Notes: generated by a model from the letters alone, not told the origin. DNA of 64,000 bases from Tabrizicola thermarum (GCF_003574395.1 NZ_QMJY01000081.1:62001-126000), one strand, 5' to 3'. Positions 44,840 through 53,978 are shown, counted from the stretch's first letter. Made by a program: numbers and translations.

Positions 44840-46351
44840 TCACTGCAACCGCTGGCCGTTGGCGAACAGCCCGCCGTCCTTGAACTCGATCTCCGAGGTC
44901 AGCTCATCCGGCCCGGCCCCGGGGCGCGTAAACATCGCCAGCCCCATGCGAAAGCCCATGGCGTCGTCCTCGCTCAGGATGCCCAGCGCGATCAGATTCT
45001 CGACCAGCTTGTTCACCCCCTTGATCCCGATGCTGATCTTGCCATCCGGGCGCGGCATCCCGCCGAAGGTCGTCATGTCGGCGTTGTCGAAGGTCAGCCC
45101 GCCGGCGGCCGAAACCTCGGCCCCCGCGGCCTTGGCCAGCACTTGCGTGATGTCCAGGCTGTGCAACTCGCCCGGAGGCTCCACGCCATCCATCTGCACC
45201 GACGGGTCCATGATGTCCTTCTTCCAGAAGCCGGTCCCCTTAAGATCGACGATCACCGTGGCCGGCTCCCGCGAGAGCGACCCCGCCGGGTCAAACAGGC
45301 CCCAGATATCCTCGGACACGGTGAAATCGACCAGCTTGGTCAGGAAGGTGAAATCCTGCGGGCTATCGGATTTCGACACCGGCATCATCACTCTGAACCC
45401 GCTTTCGGCAAAGGCCAGATCGACCTGCGGGAACGGGATCTCGGCCCCCGAGACGGTGAACTTCGCTCCGGTCAGCGAGGTTCCATAGTCCAGCCGTGTC
45501 TTGTCCATCGCCACGTTGAACCCGCCGCCCGCCGCCGTGGCCGTGATCCTGGTCGGCCCCTTCGCCTCGGTGACGTCCAGATCGGCCTGCATCGCGCCGA
45601 AGCTCATGGTCGAATCCAGCGTGAAGCCGGAATTCAGCGCCGCGGCCATGTTCGCCATCATGTCGGCGCCCAGGAAGTTGCCCTTGGTCGTGCCGGCCAG
45701 ATCGGACAGCGACACGGTGCCCCGGCCCTGCCCGCCGCTCCCGGAGGTGTCGCTGCCCGACAGGTTCAGCACCATGCCCTTCGCGGCATAGCTCATGTCC
45801 AGACGGGTGGTCTCGCCGTCCCGCGCAACGACATATTTCGCCGTCGCCCCGGTCATCACCATGTCGGCCTGGGTGTCCAGCACCTTGCCGTCTTCATCGG
45901 TGATCTCGTCCAGCTTGATCGTCACGCTGGGCGCGGTGAAGTCATAGCTTGTCTCGGTCGCGCTGCCGCCTGCGATGATGGTCATCCCCGGCTGATTGAC
46001 CGTCAGCGTCATCGACCCCGGACCCTCGCCCGTCGCCGGGAAATCCAGCGCGAGCGGATAGCTTTCCGGCATCGCCACAGTGACCGTGCCGTCACCGTTG
46101 TCCGTGAAGCTCAGCTTGTCGAAACGGATCGACGCGCTGCCCCCCAACTGGTCCTTCTGCGTCACCGACACATCCGTCACCTCGACCACAGAGCCGCTGT
46201 CGGTGGTGTTTCCAACCGTCAGCTCCTGCCCGGCCGAGGTCAGCATCGCCTGCCAGCTTTCCCACACCTCCCGCGGGGTGACGTCGGCTGTCGCCGCCGT
46301 AGCAAGGAATATCAGGGCAATCGCCGAGGAACAGGTAAGGGCACGGGTCAT
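44840..46351 (-). CDS. Exported DUF2125-type protein
   Basis: 503 residues with a clean signal peptide (CSSAIALIFLATAATA then D). The mature part is beta-rich with many Thr, Ser, Gly and Asp and repeated patterns such as GSASIRFDKLSFTDNGDGTV. The overall look matches the alphaproteobacterial DUF2125 family, which has no known function. It is probably periplasmic or outer-membrane associated. It stands alone, 78 bases before the PmbA-like gene and divergent from the hydratase gene. Confidence 0.85.
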   Translation of the reverse strand: MTRALTCSSAIALIFLATAATADVTPREVWESWQAMLTSAGQELTVGNTTDSGSVVEVTDVSVTQKDQLGGSASIRFDKLSFTDNGDGTVTVAMPESYPLALDFPATGEGPGSMTLTVNQPGMTIIAGGSATETSYDFTAPSVTIKLDEITDEDGKVLDTQADMVMTGATAKYVVARDGETTRLDMSYAAKGMVLNLSGSDTSGSGGQGRGTVSLSDLAGTTKGNFLGADMMANMAAALNSGFTLDSTMSFGAMQADLDVTEAKGPTRITATAAGGGFNVAMDKTRLDYGTSLTGAKFTVSGAEIPFPQVDLAFAESGFRVMMPVSKSDSPQDFTFLTKLVDFTVSEDIWGLFDPAGSLSREPATVIVDLKGTGFWKKDIMDPSVQMDGVEPPGELHSLDITQVLAKAAGAEVSAAGGLTFDNADMTTFGGMPRPDGKISIGIKGVNKLVENLIALGILSEDDAMGFRMGLAMFTRPGAGPDELTSEIEFKDGGLFANGQRLQ

Positions 46352-46456
46352 AGCTTATGCCTTTCGGGTTGAAATCGCTCGCCGCAACCTTTCAATCTCG
46401 CCCCGACAGCGTCAAGGGTTTCCGAGGCGCGGGTCAGGAAACCGGACGGGGGATGC

Positions 46457-47074
46457 ATGATAAGAGTCGAACATGTCGGCGAATGCTGCACGATCACGCT
46501 GGCGCGCCCGGAAAAGGCCAATGCGCTGACGGAAACCATGCTGGAAGGTCTGGCCTCTGCCGTCACCCGGACCACCGCCAAGGTCCTGATCCTGACTGGC
46601 GAGGGGAAAGTCTTTTCCGCCGGGGCCGACCTTGACGGCATGAAGCAGGGCCTTGGTCTGTCTCCGGCATGGGAGGCCGCCTCGGGCGCCGTCGCCGCCT
46701 TCCCGGGTCTGTCCATCGCCGCCCTGAACGGCACTCTCGCGGGCGGGGCGATGGGCGTGGCGCTGGCCTGCGACCTGCGGGTCAGTGTGCCCTCGGCCAG
46801 TTTCTTCTACCCCGTCATGCGCCTTGGCTACCGGCCGCAACCCTCGGACCCCGGCCGCCTTGCCGCGCTGGTCGGCCCCTCGCGCGCCAGGATGATCCTC
46901 CTTGCCGCACAGCGGATCGACGCCGAAACCGCCCTCGCCTGGGGCCTGATCGACCGCATCTGCCCGCCCGAGGCACTGATCGACACCGCGATGTCGCTGG
47001 CAGAGGCGGCATTGGCCGCCGATCCGGGGCATGTTGCCGCCCTGAAGCGCATGACCAACGGAGACGCGCCATGA
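46457..47074 (+). CDS. Short enoyl-CoA hydratase/isomerase family protein
   Basis: 205 residues, shorter than the usual 255-260 of crotonases because the C-terminal helices are reduced. The CoA/oxyanion segments are visible: ARPEKANALTETM, FSAGADLDGM and LNGTLAGGAMGVALACDL. In the next catalytic block (LGYRPQPSDPGRLAALVG) the glutamates of true hydratases are missing, so isomerase or another activity is more likely. It overlaps the agmatinase-type gene by 4 bases. Confidence 0.88.
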   Translation: MIRVEHVGECCTITLARPEKANALTETMLEGLASAVTRTTAKVLILTGEGKVFSAGADLDGMKQGLGLSPAWEAASGAVAAFPGLSIAALNGTLAGGAMGVALACDLRVSVPSASFFYPVMRLGYRPQPSDPGRLAALVGPSRARMILLAAQRIDAETALAWGLIDRICPPEALIDTAMSLAEAALAADPGHVAALKRMTNGDAP

Positions 47075-48015
47075 CGAACGCCTACGACACGGGCCGCCTG
47101 AACCTGCCCTTTGTCGGCATCGCGACCTTCGGCAAGAACCCCTACCAACCCGACTGGTCCGCCATCGACGCCGACTTCGCGGTGCTCGGCGCGCCCTTCG
47201 ACTTCGGCACCCAGTTCCGCGCCGGAGCCCGCTTCGGTCCGCGCGGCATCCGCGAGGCCTCCACCCTCTTCTCCTTCGGCCATGCCGGGGCCTATGACCA
47301 CGAAGACGACGTGACCTATCTCGAAGGCGTCCGCATCCTTGACATCGGCGATGCCGACATCGTCCACACCGACACCGAAACCTCGCACGCCAACATCGAA
47401 AAGGGCGTCCGCGCCATCCTTGCCTCCGGGGCCGTCCCCGTGGTGCTGGGCGGAGACCATTCCATCAACATCCCCTGCATCCGTGCCTTCGCGGGCCGCC
47501 CCCTCCACATCGTCCAGATCGACGCCCACCTCGATTTCGTCGACGTACGCCACGGCGTCCGCCACGGCCACGGAAACCCCATGCGCCGCGCCGCCGAACA
47601 GGATCACGTCAAGGGCATCACCGCGCTGGGCATCCGCAACGTCAGTTCCACCGCCAAGGACGGCTATGACGCCGCCCGCGCGATGGGCGACGACATCCTG
47701 TCGGTCCGGCAGGTCCGCAAACTGGGGATCGAGGCCACCCTCGCCCGCATCCCGCGCGGCATCGACTATTATCTGACCATCGACATCGACGGCTTCGACC
47801 CCTCCATCGCGCCGGGCACCGGCACCCCGTCGCACGGCGGGTTCCTCTACTATGAAGTGCTGGAGCTGATCGACGGCCTGACCAGGCAGGGCAACATCAT
47901 CGGCATCGACCTCGTGGAAGTCGCCCCGGATTACGACCACTCCGGCACTACCGCGATCCTCGCGGCGCAGATCCTGCTGAACACCATCGGGCGCATCGCC
48001 CATAACCGGAGGTAA
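47071..48015 (+). CDS. speB: Agmatinase/ureohydrolase family enzyme
   Basis: 314 residues of the arginase superfamily. Manganese ligands lie in VLGGDHSI, QIDAHLDFVD and TIDIDGFDPSIAPGTGTPSHGG. The family includes agmatinase, guanidinobutyrase and guanidinopropionase. The sequence fits the SpeB branch, but the substrate is not certain. It would release urea, a substrate for the urease encoded earlier in the window. The start ATGA overlaps the preceding stop. Confidence 0.88.
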   Translation: MTNAYDTGRLNLPFVGIATFGKNPYQPDWSAIDADFAVLGAPFDFGTQFRAGARFGPRGIREASTLFSFGHAGAYDHEDDVTYLEGVRILDIGDADIVHTDTETSHANIEKGVRAILASGAVPVVLGGDHSINIPCIRAFAGRPLHIVQIDAHLDFVDVRHGVRHGHGNPMRRAAEQDHVKGITALGIRNVSSTAKDGYDAARAMGDDILSVRQVRKLGIEATLARIPRGIDYYLTIDIDGFDPSIAPGTGTPSHGGFLYYEVLELIDGLTRQGNIIGIDLVEVAPDYDHSGTTAILAAQILLNTIGRIAHNRR

Positions 48016-48018
48016 GCC

Positions 48019-49311
48019 GTGGAAAGCGTCCAGGACTGGCTGCAACATGCGACCGATACCGCTTTGCGCTGGCTCTCCTCGCCCGCCGCCCTGATGCAAT
48101 TCGGCCTGTTGATCGCTGCGTACATACTCGCCCGCCTGCTCGCGGGCCGCCTGATCCCGGCCATCGAGAAGGCCCTGACGCCAAAGGCCGACTCCACTCA
48201 CATCCTCGCGCGCCTCCGCCGCTTTGCGCTGCAATTCCTGCCGATCCTCCTTCCCCTCCTCGCCTACACGCTGACCGCCTTGGGCGAGGGGCTCACCCGC
48301 GCCGCCTTCGGCAGCGGCGAAGTCATCGCCTTCGGCAAGCGCGTCTTCCTGTTCCTCGCCGCGCTGGAGCTTGTCCGCCGCATCCTGCCCCCCGGCCTTT
48401 TGAAGCTGATGGGCCGCTACATCCTCCTCCCCGTCATGGCGCTGAACGCGCTGGGCGTCCTGGATGACGTCACCGCTTACCTCGATGCAGCCCAGGTCAA
48501 CCTCGGCGAGATCCGTTTCACCGCGCTTGGCCTGATCCGGGGCGTGATCGCCGGGGCGCTCCTGTTCTGGCTCGGCTCATGGTCCAACCGCCAGTCTGCG
48601 GGCTACATCAAGGCACAGCCGGACCTTCGCCCCGCCACGCGGGAACTGGCGATCAAGGCCTCCGAGATCGCCATCTTCGGCGCGGCCTTCCTGCTGCTGA
48701 TGTCGATCATGGGCATCGACCTGACCGCCGTCGCCGTCCTTGGCGGTGCGCTGGGCGTGGGGATCGGCCTCGGCCTGCAACAGATCGCCGCCAACTTCGT
48801 CTCTGGCATCATCCTGCTGCTCGAAGGCCAGACCACCGTCGGCGATTATGTCGAACTCGACGGCGGCGAGAAGGGGACCATCGTCAAGATGACCGCCCGC
48901 GCCTGTGTGCTGGAAACCTTCGACGGAAAATGGATCGTCGTTCCGAACGAACATTTCATCACGTCCCGCGTGGTCAACTACTCCGACCAGGGCAGCGCCA
49001 ATCGCTATGAGGCCGCGTTTTCAGTATCTTACGACACGGACATAAACATCGTGCCCGATTTGATCGAGCGCGCGGTCGCGAAACTCCCCTTCGTCCTGCA
49101 ATCCCCCGACGGCCCGGACTGCGAATTGCGCGGGTTTGGAGAGTCCAGCATCGACTTTGCCGTGGAATACTGGGTCTCGGGCATCGACGACGGCAAGAAC
49201 AAGTATGGCTCTGCGGTCCTCTTCGCGATCTGGAACGCGCTGAAAGAGGCCGGGATCCAGATGCCCTACCCCCACCGCGTCGTCGAACTGCGCCATGCCC
49301 CCGGCACCTGA
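48019..49311 (+). CDS. MscS-family mechanosensitive channel
   Basis: 430 residues. About five hydrophobic helices precede the MscS core. The pore helix is Gly/Ala rich (LGGALGVGIGLGLQQIAANF near 239-258), then comes the beta domain (GDYVELDGGEKGTIVKM; IVVPNEHFIT). The channel releases solutes on osmotic down-shock. It starts with GTG; GGAGGTAA sits 4-11 bases upstream and no better ATG is nearby. The end overlaps the flavoprotein gene by 17 bases. Motif copy GTACATAC is at 48120. Confidence 0.92.
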   Translation: MESVQDWLQHATDTALRWLSSPAALMQFGLLIAAYILARLLAGRLIPAIEKALTPKADSTHILARLRRFALQFLPILLPLLAYTLTALGEGLTRAAFGSGEVIAFGKRVFLFLAALELVRRILPPGLLKLMGRYILLPVMALNALGVLDDVTAYLDAAQVNLGEIRFTALGLIRGVIAGALLFWLGSWSNRQSAGYIKAQPDLRPATRELAIKASEIAIFGAAFLLLMSIMGIDLTAVAVLGGALGVGIGLGLQQIAANFVSGIILLLEGQTTVGDYVELDGGEKGTIVKMTARACVLETFDGKWIVVPNEHFITSRVVNYSDQGSANRYEAAFSVSYDTDINIVPDLIERAVAKLPFVLQSPDGPDCELRGFGESSIDFAVEYWVSGIDDGKNKYGSAVLFAIWNALKEAGIQMPYPHRVVELRHAPGT

Positions 49312-50470
49312 CGCTCTCGTCATCGGCGCGGGCCCCGCTGGCCTGATGGCGGCCGAAGAGCTTGCGAAGACCGGCGCGCAAGTGCTTGTCGTCGAAGCCA
49401 AACCTACCGTCGCCCGCAAGTTCCTGATGGCCGGGAAATCCGGCCTGAACGTCACCAGGGACGAGCCGTGGGAAACCTTCGTCACCCGCTACGACTGCCC
49501 CCACCTGCGCCCGATCCTGGCCGATTTCGGCCCCGAACAGGTGCAGGACTGGTGCCGCGCTCTGGGGCAGGACGTATATACAGGCTCCTCCGGCCGGGTC
49601 TTTCCCGTGGCGATGAAGGCCTCGCCCCTCCTCCGTGCCTGGCTCCAGCGTCTCGCAGCCCAGGGCGTCGAAATCCGCACCCGTTGGCGCTGGACCGGCT
49701 TTGACGGCAGCGCCTTCCGCTTTGATGCGCCCGATGGCCCCCGGACCCTGATGCCGAAAGTGACCGTCCTCGCCCTCGGCGGCGCCAGCTGGCAACGGCT
49801 CGGCTCTGACGGCGCCTGGGTCCCCTGGCTGGAGGCAAAGGGCGTCCGGATCACCCCCTGGCGGCCCGCCAACATGGGGTTCCGCGTCGACTGGTCGCAC
49901 CATATGACCCCGTTTTTCGGCTGCCCCGTCAAAGGCATAGCATTGATCGCCGGGCCAAGGCGCGAACGTGGCGAGTTCATCGTTTCGGCACGGGGCGTCG
50001 AGGGCGGTGGTATATACAGTATCTACAAGTATCTGCGCGATGCAGCTACACTTCACCTCGATCTGTTGCCTGACCTGACGCAGGATGACATTGCCCGAAG
50101 GCTGGCGAAGATGAAGCCCGGCGACAGCGCGACCAATCGACTGCGCAAGCTCGGCCTCGACCGCACCCAGATCGCGCTGGTGATGGAGTTCGCGCGCACC
50201 GACCCCTTCGCGCACATCAAGCACCTGCCCATCCCCCTGCAAGGCCCCCGCCCCCTGGACGAGGCAATCAGCGTGGCCGGCGGCATCGCCTGGGATGCGC
50301 TCACCCCCGATCTGGAACTGGAAGCCCTGCCGAACACCTTCGCCGCCGGGGAAATGCTGGACTGGGAGGCCCCGACGGGCGGCTACCTCCTGACCGCCTG
50401 CTGGGCCACAGGCCGCTGGGCGGGACAGGCCGCGGCACGTCGTTTGCAGGAAACCCCGCCCCGGACCTGA
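49295..50470 (+). CDS. HI0933-family flavoprotein (TIGR03862-like)
   Basis: 391-residue FAD-dependent oxidoreductase of the BaiN/HI0933 type. FAD-binding ALVIGAGPAGLMAAEELAKTG starts near residue 7 and is read here in two pieces. Diagnostic ARKFLMAGKSGLNVT, LALGGASWQRLGSDG and the C-terminal GEMLDWEAPTGGYLLTACWA are present. The substrate is unknown. Its last codons (PPRT and the stop) lie inside an inverted repeat. Three dispersed motifs (49574, 50010, 50019) fall in the gene; the last two are nearly adjacent. Confidence 0.9.
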   Translation: MPPAPDALVIGAGPAGLMAAEELAKTGAQVLVVEAKPTVARKFLMAGKSGLNVTRDEPWETFVTRYDCPHLRPILADFGPEQVQDWCRALGQDVYTGSSGRVFPVAMKASPLLRAWLQRLAAQGVEIRTRWRWTGFDGSAFRFDAPDGPRTLMPKVTVLALGGASWQRLGSDGAWVPWLEAKGVRITPWRPANMGFRVDWSHHMTPFFGCPVKGIALIAGPRRERGEFIVSARGVEGGGIYSIYKYLRDAATLHLDLLPDLTQDDIARRLAKMKPGDSATNRLRKLGLDRTQIALVMEFARTDPFAHIKHLPIPLQGPRPLDEAISVAGGIAWDALTPDLELEALPNTFAAGEMLDWEAPTGGYLLTACWATGRWAGQAAARRLQETPPRT

Positions 50471-50519
50471 TCCGGGGCCTCCTGCAACCCGCGAGGTCCC
50501 GAATCAGGTCCGGGGCGGG
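50455..50519. repeat. Large inverted repeat shared by two convergent gene ends
   Basis: A 22-base arm at 50455-50476 (core GCCCCGGACCTGAT) pairs with 50498-50519 with a single mismatch, around a 21-base spacer. It contains the stop codons of both convergent genes, so both proteins end in Pro-Pro-Arg-Thr. It can act as a transcription barrier and looks like a dispersed REP-type element of this group. Confidence 0.8.
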
Positions 50520-50959
50520 TGGTCCCGATGCAGCGCCTCGAACCAGGGCAAGACCTGATCGCGCAGTGTCACCACGGCCACGTCCAGACACTCCGGCCGC
50601 TCCAGCACGTCGATGAAGGCCAGCGTCCCCGGATCGCCCACTGCCTGCTCGAAGAAATCGGCCAATGTCACGTCCTCGCCGCCCGGCCAGTCGGGATGAT
50701 CCGTCACCTCGCCGTCCGGAGTCACGAACCGCAGCACGATCCGCACGTCCCAGCCATATCGATCCCGTTGAAGGTGCACCGCCGACTTGCCCGCCGACGT
50801 CACCCGGCTCCAGGTCGATTTGGTCAGCGCATAGCCCGCAGGCGCCAGCACCCCGTCCAGCGCCGCCACGATCCGGCCCCAGGCTTCCTCCCGCCGCGCC
50901 GGAAAGGCCGGGTCATTGGCGGCCAGATGCTGGCGGGCGGAAAGGTCCGGGTCGTCCAT
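50504..50959 (-). CDS. Conserved hypothetical protein downstream of pheS
   Basis: 151 residues, no recognised enzymatic motif, no signal or membrane segment. It is an alpha/beta protein with HLAANDPAFPARREEAWGRI at the start, a beta pair (WDVRIVLRFVTPDGEVTD) and an acidic helix; it resembles DUF4304-like small proteins. It begins directly after the pheS stop (TGA ATG contiguous), so it is co-transcribed. The last four residues come from the inverted repeat. Confidence 0.8.
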   Translation of the reverse strand: MDDPDLSARQHLAANDPAFPARREEAWGRIVAALDGVLAPAGYALTKSTWSRVTSAGKSAVHLQRDRYGWDVRIVLRFVTPDGEVTDHPDWPGGEDVTLADFFEQAVGDPGTLAFIDVLERPECLDVAVVTLRDQVLPWFEALHRDHPPRT

Positions 50960-52042
50960 TCAGGCCGACAAGCCCCCGGCCAGGTCCGGCACGTCCAGCG
51001 CCGAAAACCCGTAATGCCGCAGCCAGCGCAGGTCGGCCTCGAAGAAGGCCCGCAGGTCCGGGATGCCGTATTTCAGCATCGCGATCCGGTCGATCCCCAT
51101 GCCGAAGGCAAAACCCTGCCATTGCGTCGGGTCCACCCCCGCCGCCTGCAACACCTTGGGATGCACCATGCCAGAGCCGAGGATCTCCATCCACTTGTCG
51201 CCCTCGCCGATCTTCAGCTGGCCGCCGACGTTGGAATAGCGGATGTCCACCTCGGCCGAGGGTTCCGTGAACGGAAAATGCGACGCGCGGAACCGCAGTT
51301 CCACCTTGTCCACCTCGAAGAAGGCGCGGCAGAACTCCTCCAGGCACCATTTCAGGTTCGCCATGCTGATGTCGCGGTCGATCGCCAGCCCCTCGACCTG
51401 GTGGAACATCGGCGTATGGGTCTGGTCCATGTCCATCCGATAGACCCGGCCCGGCGCGATCACCCGGATCGGCGCACCGCGTTCCTTCATCGCCCTGATC
51501 TGCACCGGAGACGTATGGGTCCGCAGAACATGCGGCGGGCGGTTGTCGCCCGGGGCGCGATGCATGAAGAAGGTGTCGTGCTCCTGCCGCGCGGGGTGTT
51601 CCGGCGGGATGTTCAGCGCGTCGAAGTTGTACCAGTCGCTTTCGACCTGCGGCCCCTCGGCCACGGAAAAGCCCATGTCGGCAAAGATCGCCGTCAGCTC
51701 TTCCATCACCTGGCTGACCGGATGCACCGTCCCCCGCGGCCTGGGCCGCCCCGGCAGGGTCACGTCCAGCCATTCGGTCTTCAGCCGCTCATCCAGCGCC
51801 GCATCGGCCAGCGCCACCTTCCGCGCGCGCAGGGCGGCGTCGATCTCGTCCTTCAACGCGTTCAGACTGGCCCCGGCGGCCTTCCGCGCCTCGGGGTCCA
51901 TCTTGCCCAGACCCGCCATCAGGGCCGAGATCTCGCCCTTCTTGCCCAGCGCCGCGACGCGGACCTCTTCCAGCCCGGCCTCATCCGCCGCACCGGCCAC
52001 CGCCGCCAGATACCTGGCCTTGAGCGTGTCGATCCCGTCCAT
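50960..52042 (-). CDS. pheS: Phenylalanine--tRNA ligase alpha subunit
   Basis: Catalytic alpha subunit of the class II synthetase, 360 residues. N-terminal coiled coil, then motif 1 area ([20 protein letters not shown] in part), motif 2 ([26 protein letters not shown]) and motif 3 ([18 protein letters not shown]). pheT is not adjacent and not in the window; the next gene is the small unknown protein. ATG 52042 follows from the family start. Confidence 0.96.
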   Translation of the reverse strand: MDGIDTLKARYLAAVAGAADEAGLEEVRVAALGKKGEISALMAGLGKMDPEARKAAGASLNALKDEIDAALRARKVALADAALDERLKTEWLDVTLPGRPRPRGTVHPVSQVMEELTAIFADMGFSVAEGPQVESDWYNFDALNIPPEHPARQEHDTFFMHRAPGDNRPPHVLRTHTSPVQIRAMKERGAPIRVIAPGRVYRMDMDQTHTPMFHQVEGLAIDRDISMANLKWCLEEFCRAFFEVDKVELRFRASHFPFTEPSAEVDIRYSNVGGQLKIGEGDKWMEILGSGMVHPKVLQAAGVDPTQWQGFAFGMGIDRIAMLKYGIPDLRAFFEADLRWLRHYGFSALDVPDLAGGLSA

Positions 52043-52099
52043 CACCCGTCTCCCGCAAACCGCCCCTCTGCTAGCGGCGAAGGCCCCGCAATGCAAGGT

Positions 52100-52810
52100 T
52101 CAGAAGATCGACCGCCGCCCCCGGACCTCCAGCATCCGCCGCGACCGGCCGATCTGCCCGTTCTGCGCGGTCAGGGCCACCGGAGGCTCTTTCAACCGTT
52201 TCTCGATCACCACAAGGCTGTCGTAGAACCGGATTCCCCCGATCTCCCGCGCCAGCGGGTGCAGCGGGAACCCGACATCGTCCTCGGTGTACCAGGAATG
52301 CATCCGGTCAATCAGGTCCTTGGCGAACTCGATGAAACTTGCGGGCTCACGGAACCCGCCGCCAAAGCCCGGCCAATAGCTCGTGTGCACATCCTCGACG
52401 ATATACATCCCCCGGTCGCGCAGACGGGGCCAGAGATGGCGGAAGCTGGTGATCTGCTGGTGCATCTTGTGACCGCCATCGTCGACGATCAGGTCAAAGG
52501 GGCCGTAAGCGGCACCAACCCGTTCCAGAAAGGCAGGATCGGCCTGATCGCCGATCTCGACCTGCGTTCCCGGCAGCTCCAGCGCCTTGCAGGCCGGGTC
52601 GATGTCCAGGAACAGCAGCCGCGACTGCGGCCCGAGGAACCCCTGCCACAGCGGCAGCGACCCGCCCTTGTAGATGCCGATCTCCAGAAACGACAGGTCG
52701 CGTCCCTGCCGATCGGCCAGAAGCTCGTCGTAGATCTCCAGATAATGCTCCATCTTGAACAGCATCCGGTTGCCGGTTCGGGCCGGGAAGTCCCGGAAAT
52801 ATCGCGTCAT
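52100..52810 (-). CDS. Class I SAM-dependent methyltransferase, CmcI/macrocin-O-methyltransferase-like
   Basis: 236 residues. SAM-binding motif FLEIGIYKGGSLPLW near residue 40, acidic loop LFLDIDPAC, and a DDGGHKMHQQITSF segment typical of metal-dependent cephalosporin-hydroxylase or macrocin-type methyltransferases. The substrate is unknown. It is a stand-alone gene between pheS and a regulator. ATG 52810 is preferred over a longer frame without conservation. Confidence 0.85.
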   Translation of the reverse strand: MTRYFRDFPARTGNRMLFKMEHYLEIYDELLADRQGRDLSFLEIGIYKGGSLPLWQGFLGPQSRLLFLDIDPACKALELPGTQVEIGDQADPAFLERVGAAYGPFDLIVDDGGHKMHQQITSFRHLWPRLRDRGMYIVEDVHTSYWPGFGGGFREPASFIEFAKDLIDRMHSWYTEDDVGFPLHPLAREIGGIRFYDSLVVIEKRLKEPPVALTAQNGQIGRSRRMLEVRGRRSIF

Positions 52811-52880
52811 CACCGGGCCTCTCCCGCTTGCTGTCCCGAACCAGTGTCGCGGCTTCGCAGGCCCCGGTCCAGCCACAAGG

Positions 52881-53660
52881 CTACATGATCGGCGCGTCGC
52901 TTGTTTCGAAGACCAGCGTCGGCAAGGCACCCGTCGCGTCGGCGTCCGGAGCCGCCCGGGTAGCGATCAACCGCTGGCTCCACACCGTCTTCTGCCCGGC
53001 CTGAGCAACCAGCCGCAGCCGCAGATGCGCGCGGTCCTCGCTCCAGGCCCCCTCGATGTGCAGGTCAAGGCCCTCGGGGATCGGTTCGCCCGCAGTGTCC
53101 CGCAGCAGGTATTCGGCCGCCATCCGGGCAATCGCGCCGGCCAGGTCGCGGGCGATCCCGACCTCGGTGCCTTCGGGCAGGGCGCCAAGCCGCAGCCGGA
53201 ACGGCTGGGCCAGGCCGGACCGCGTCCCGGCGCCGACCCCGAACCGCTGCGCCAGCCGCTGCCGTTCCTCGGCCAGCCAGTCGCGGAACGCCGCGTCCAT
53301 GATGTCGATCCCTTCCAGGAAGTCGCGGCCCTGGCTCATGGCCAGCCGCACGGCGTCGGGATCCTGCTGGATGTCGGTGACAAACCCCGTCAGCCTCACG
53401 CAGTCGCGGTCGCTTTGCAGGTGCCCTGCCAGCGGACCCAGGGCCTTGCGCACTTCGGTCAGCGCCTGCCGCAGACTGCCCGAGGCCTGCTCCTGCCCGC
53501 GATCCGACCAGAGCCGCATCTCCAGCCAGCGGCGCGGACGGCAGTGGTCGGGTGTCTGGCACAAGAGCGCCAGGATCGCCCGTGACTTGGCCCCCCGTGG
53601 CGTAAGGTCCCGCCCCGCTGCGTCCTGTATCTGGAACTGTCCGATCAGCCGGATGAACAT
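52881..53660 (-). CDS. BTAD/SARP-type transcriptional regulator
   Basis: 259 residues. An OmpR-like winged-helix domain (FIRLIGQFQIQDAAGRDLTP; GAKSRAILALL) is followed by a bacterial transcriptional activator segment (SGSLRQALTEVRKALGPLAG; CVRLTGFVTDIQQD). There is no receiver, NACHT or kinase domain; the C-terminal 100 residues are unassigned. It is divergent from the PLP-enzyme-like gene with a shared 318-base control region, so that gene is its most likely target. ATG 53660 begins the conserved domain. Confidence 0.85.
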   Translation of the reverse strand: MFIRLIGQFQIQDAAGRDLTPRGAKSRAILALLCQTPDHCRPRRWLEMRLWSDRGQEQASGSLRQALTEVRKALGPLAGHLQSDRDCVRLTGFVTDIQQDPDAVRLAMSQGRDFLEGIDIMDAAFRDWLAEERQRLAQRFGVGAGTRSGLAQPFRLRLGALPEGTEVGIARDLAGAIARMAAEYLLRDTAGEPIPEGLDLHIEGAWSEDRAHLRLRLVAQAGQKTVWSQRLIATRAAPDADATGALPTLVFETSDAPIM

Positions 53661-53978
53661 CGCCGTCGCCTCGCATGTCGCTGCGGTTTTCCTGTGCGGC
53701 GACTGTCGGACAGCCAGCGTGAAATTTACGTCAATCGACCCGGGCCCCAGTGCCGAAGCGAGAGAAAATCGTGAAATCGCGGGAAAGGCGGGCCGTGAAA
53801 CCGCCGCGATCACGGCTGATTCGCCGCAGCCCGACCCGCCTGGCCCGCAGATTTCCGGGGATATCGGCGTTTCACGGGGAATTAACGCGCAGTTTTCCCC
53901 CTTGACGTCAGGGTCAGACAGGGATGGCGGCAAACCCTGCCCAGGTCCAGACCCCGGACACCGCAGAAAGGCCGCATC
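53661..53978. other. Divergent control region of the BTAD regulator and PLP-like gene
   Basis: 318 bases with no gene. Seen here: the palindrome CTGTC-G-GACAG (53703-53713), close upstream of the regulator; a TTGACGT element on the minus strand (53728-53734); and TTGACGTCA on the plus strand (53902-53910). The two TTGACGT copies face away from each other and each could be a -35 element, but no convincing -10 partner is visible. Confidence 0.5.

Larger units (their letters stand above)
6337..50026. repeat. Dispersed 8-bp motif GTATATAC / GTATCTAC and variants
   Basis: Hand-found copies begin at 6337, 6403, 7723, 8686, 21935, 21985, 23281, 29570, 30234, 30608, 31185, 31278, 32014, 32265, 32598, 33078, 34348, 36930, 36998, 43054, 43074, 48120, 49574, 50010 and 50019. 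The general form is GTA-NN-TAC with at least one A or T in the middle. GTATATAC is the commonest form (11 copies), then GTATCTAC or its complement (9). All but 29570 are inside genes. I saw none in pnp, greA, ETF-QO, uvrC, dxs or pheS. Confidence 0.75.
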
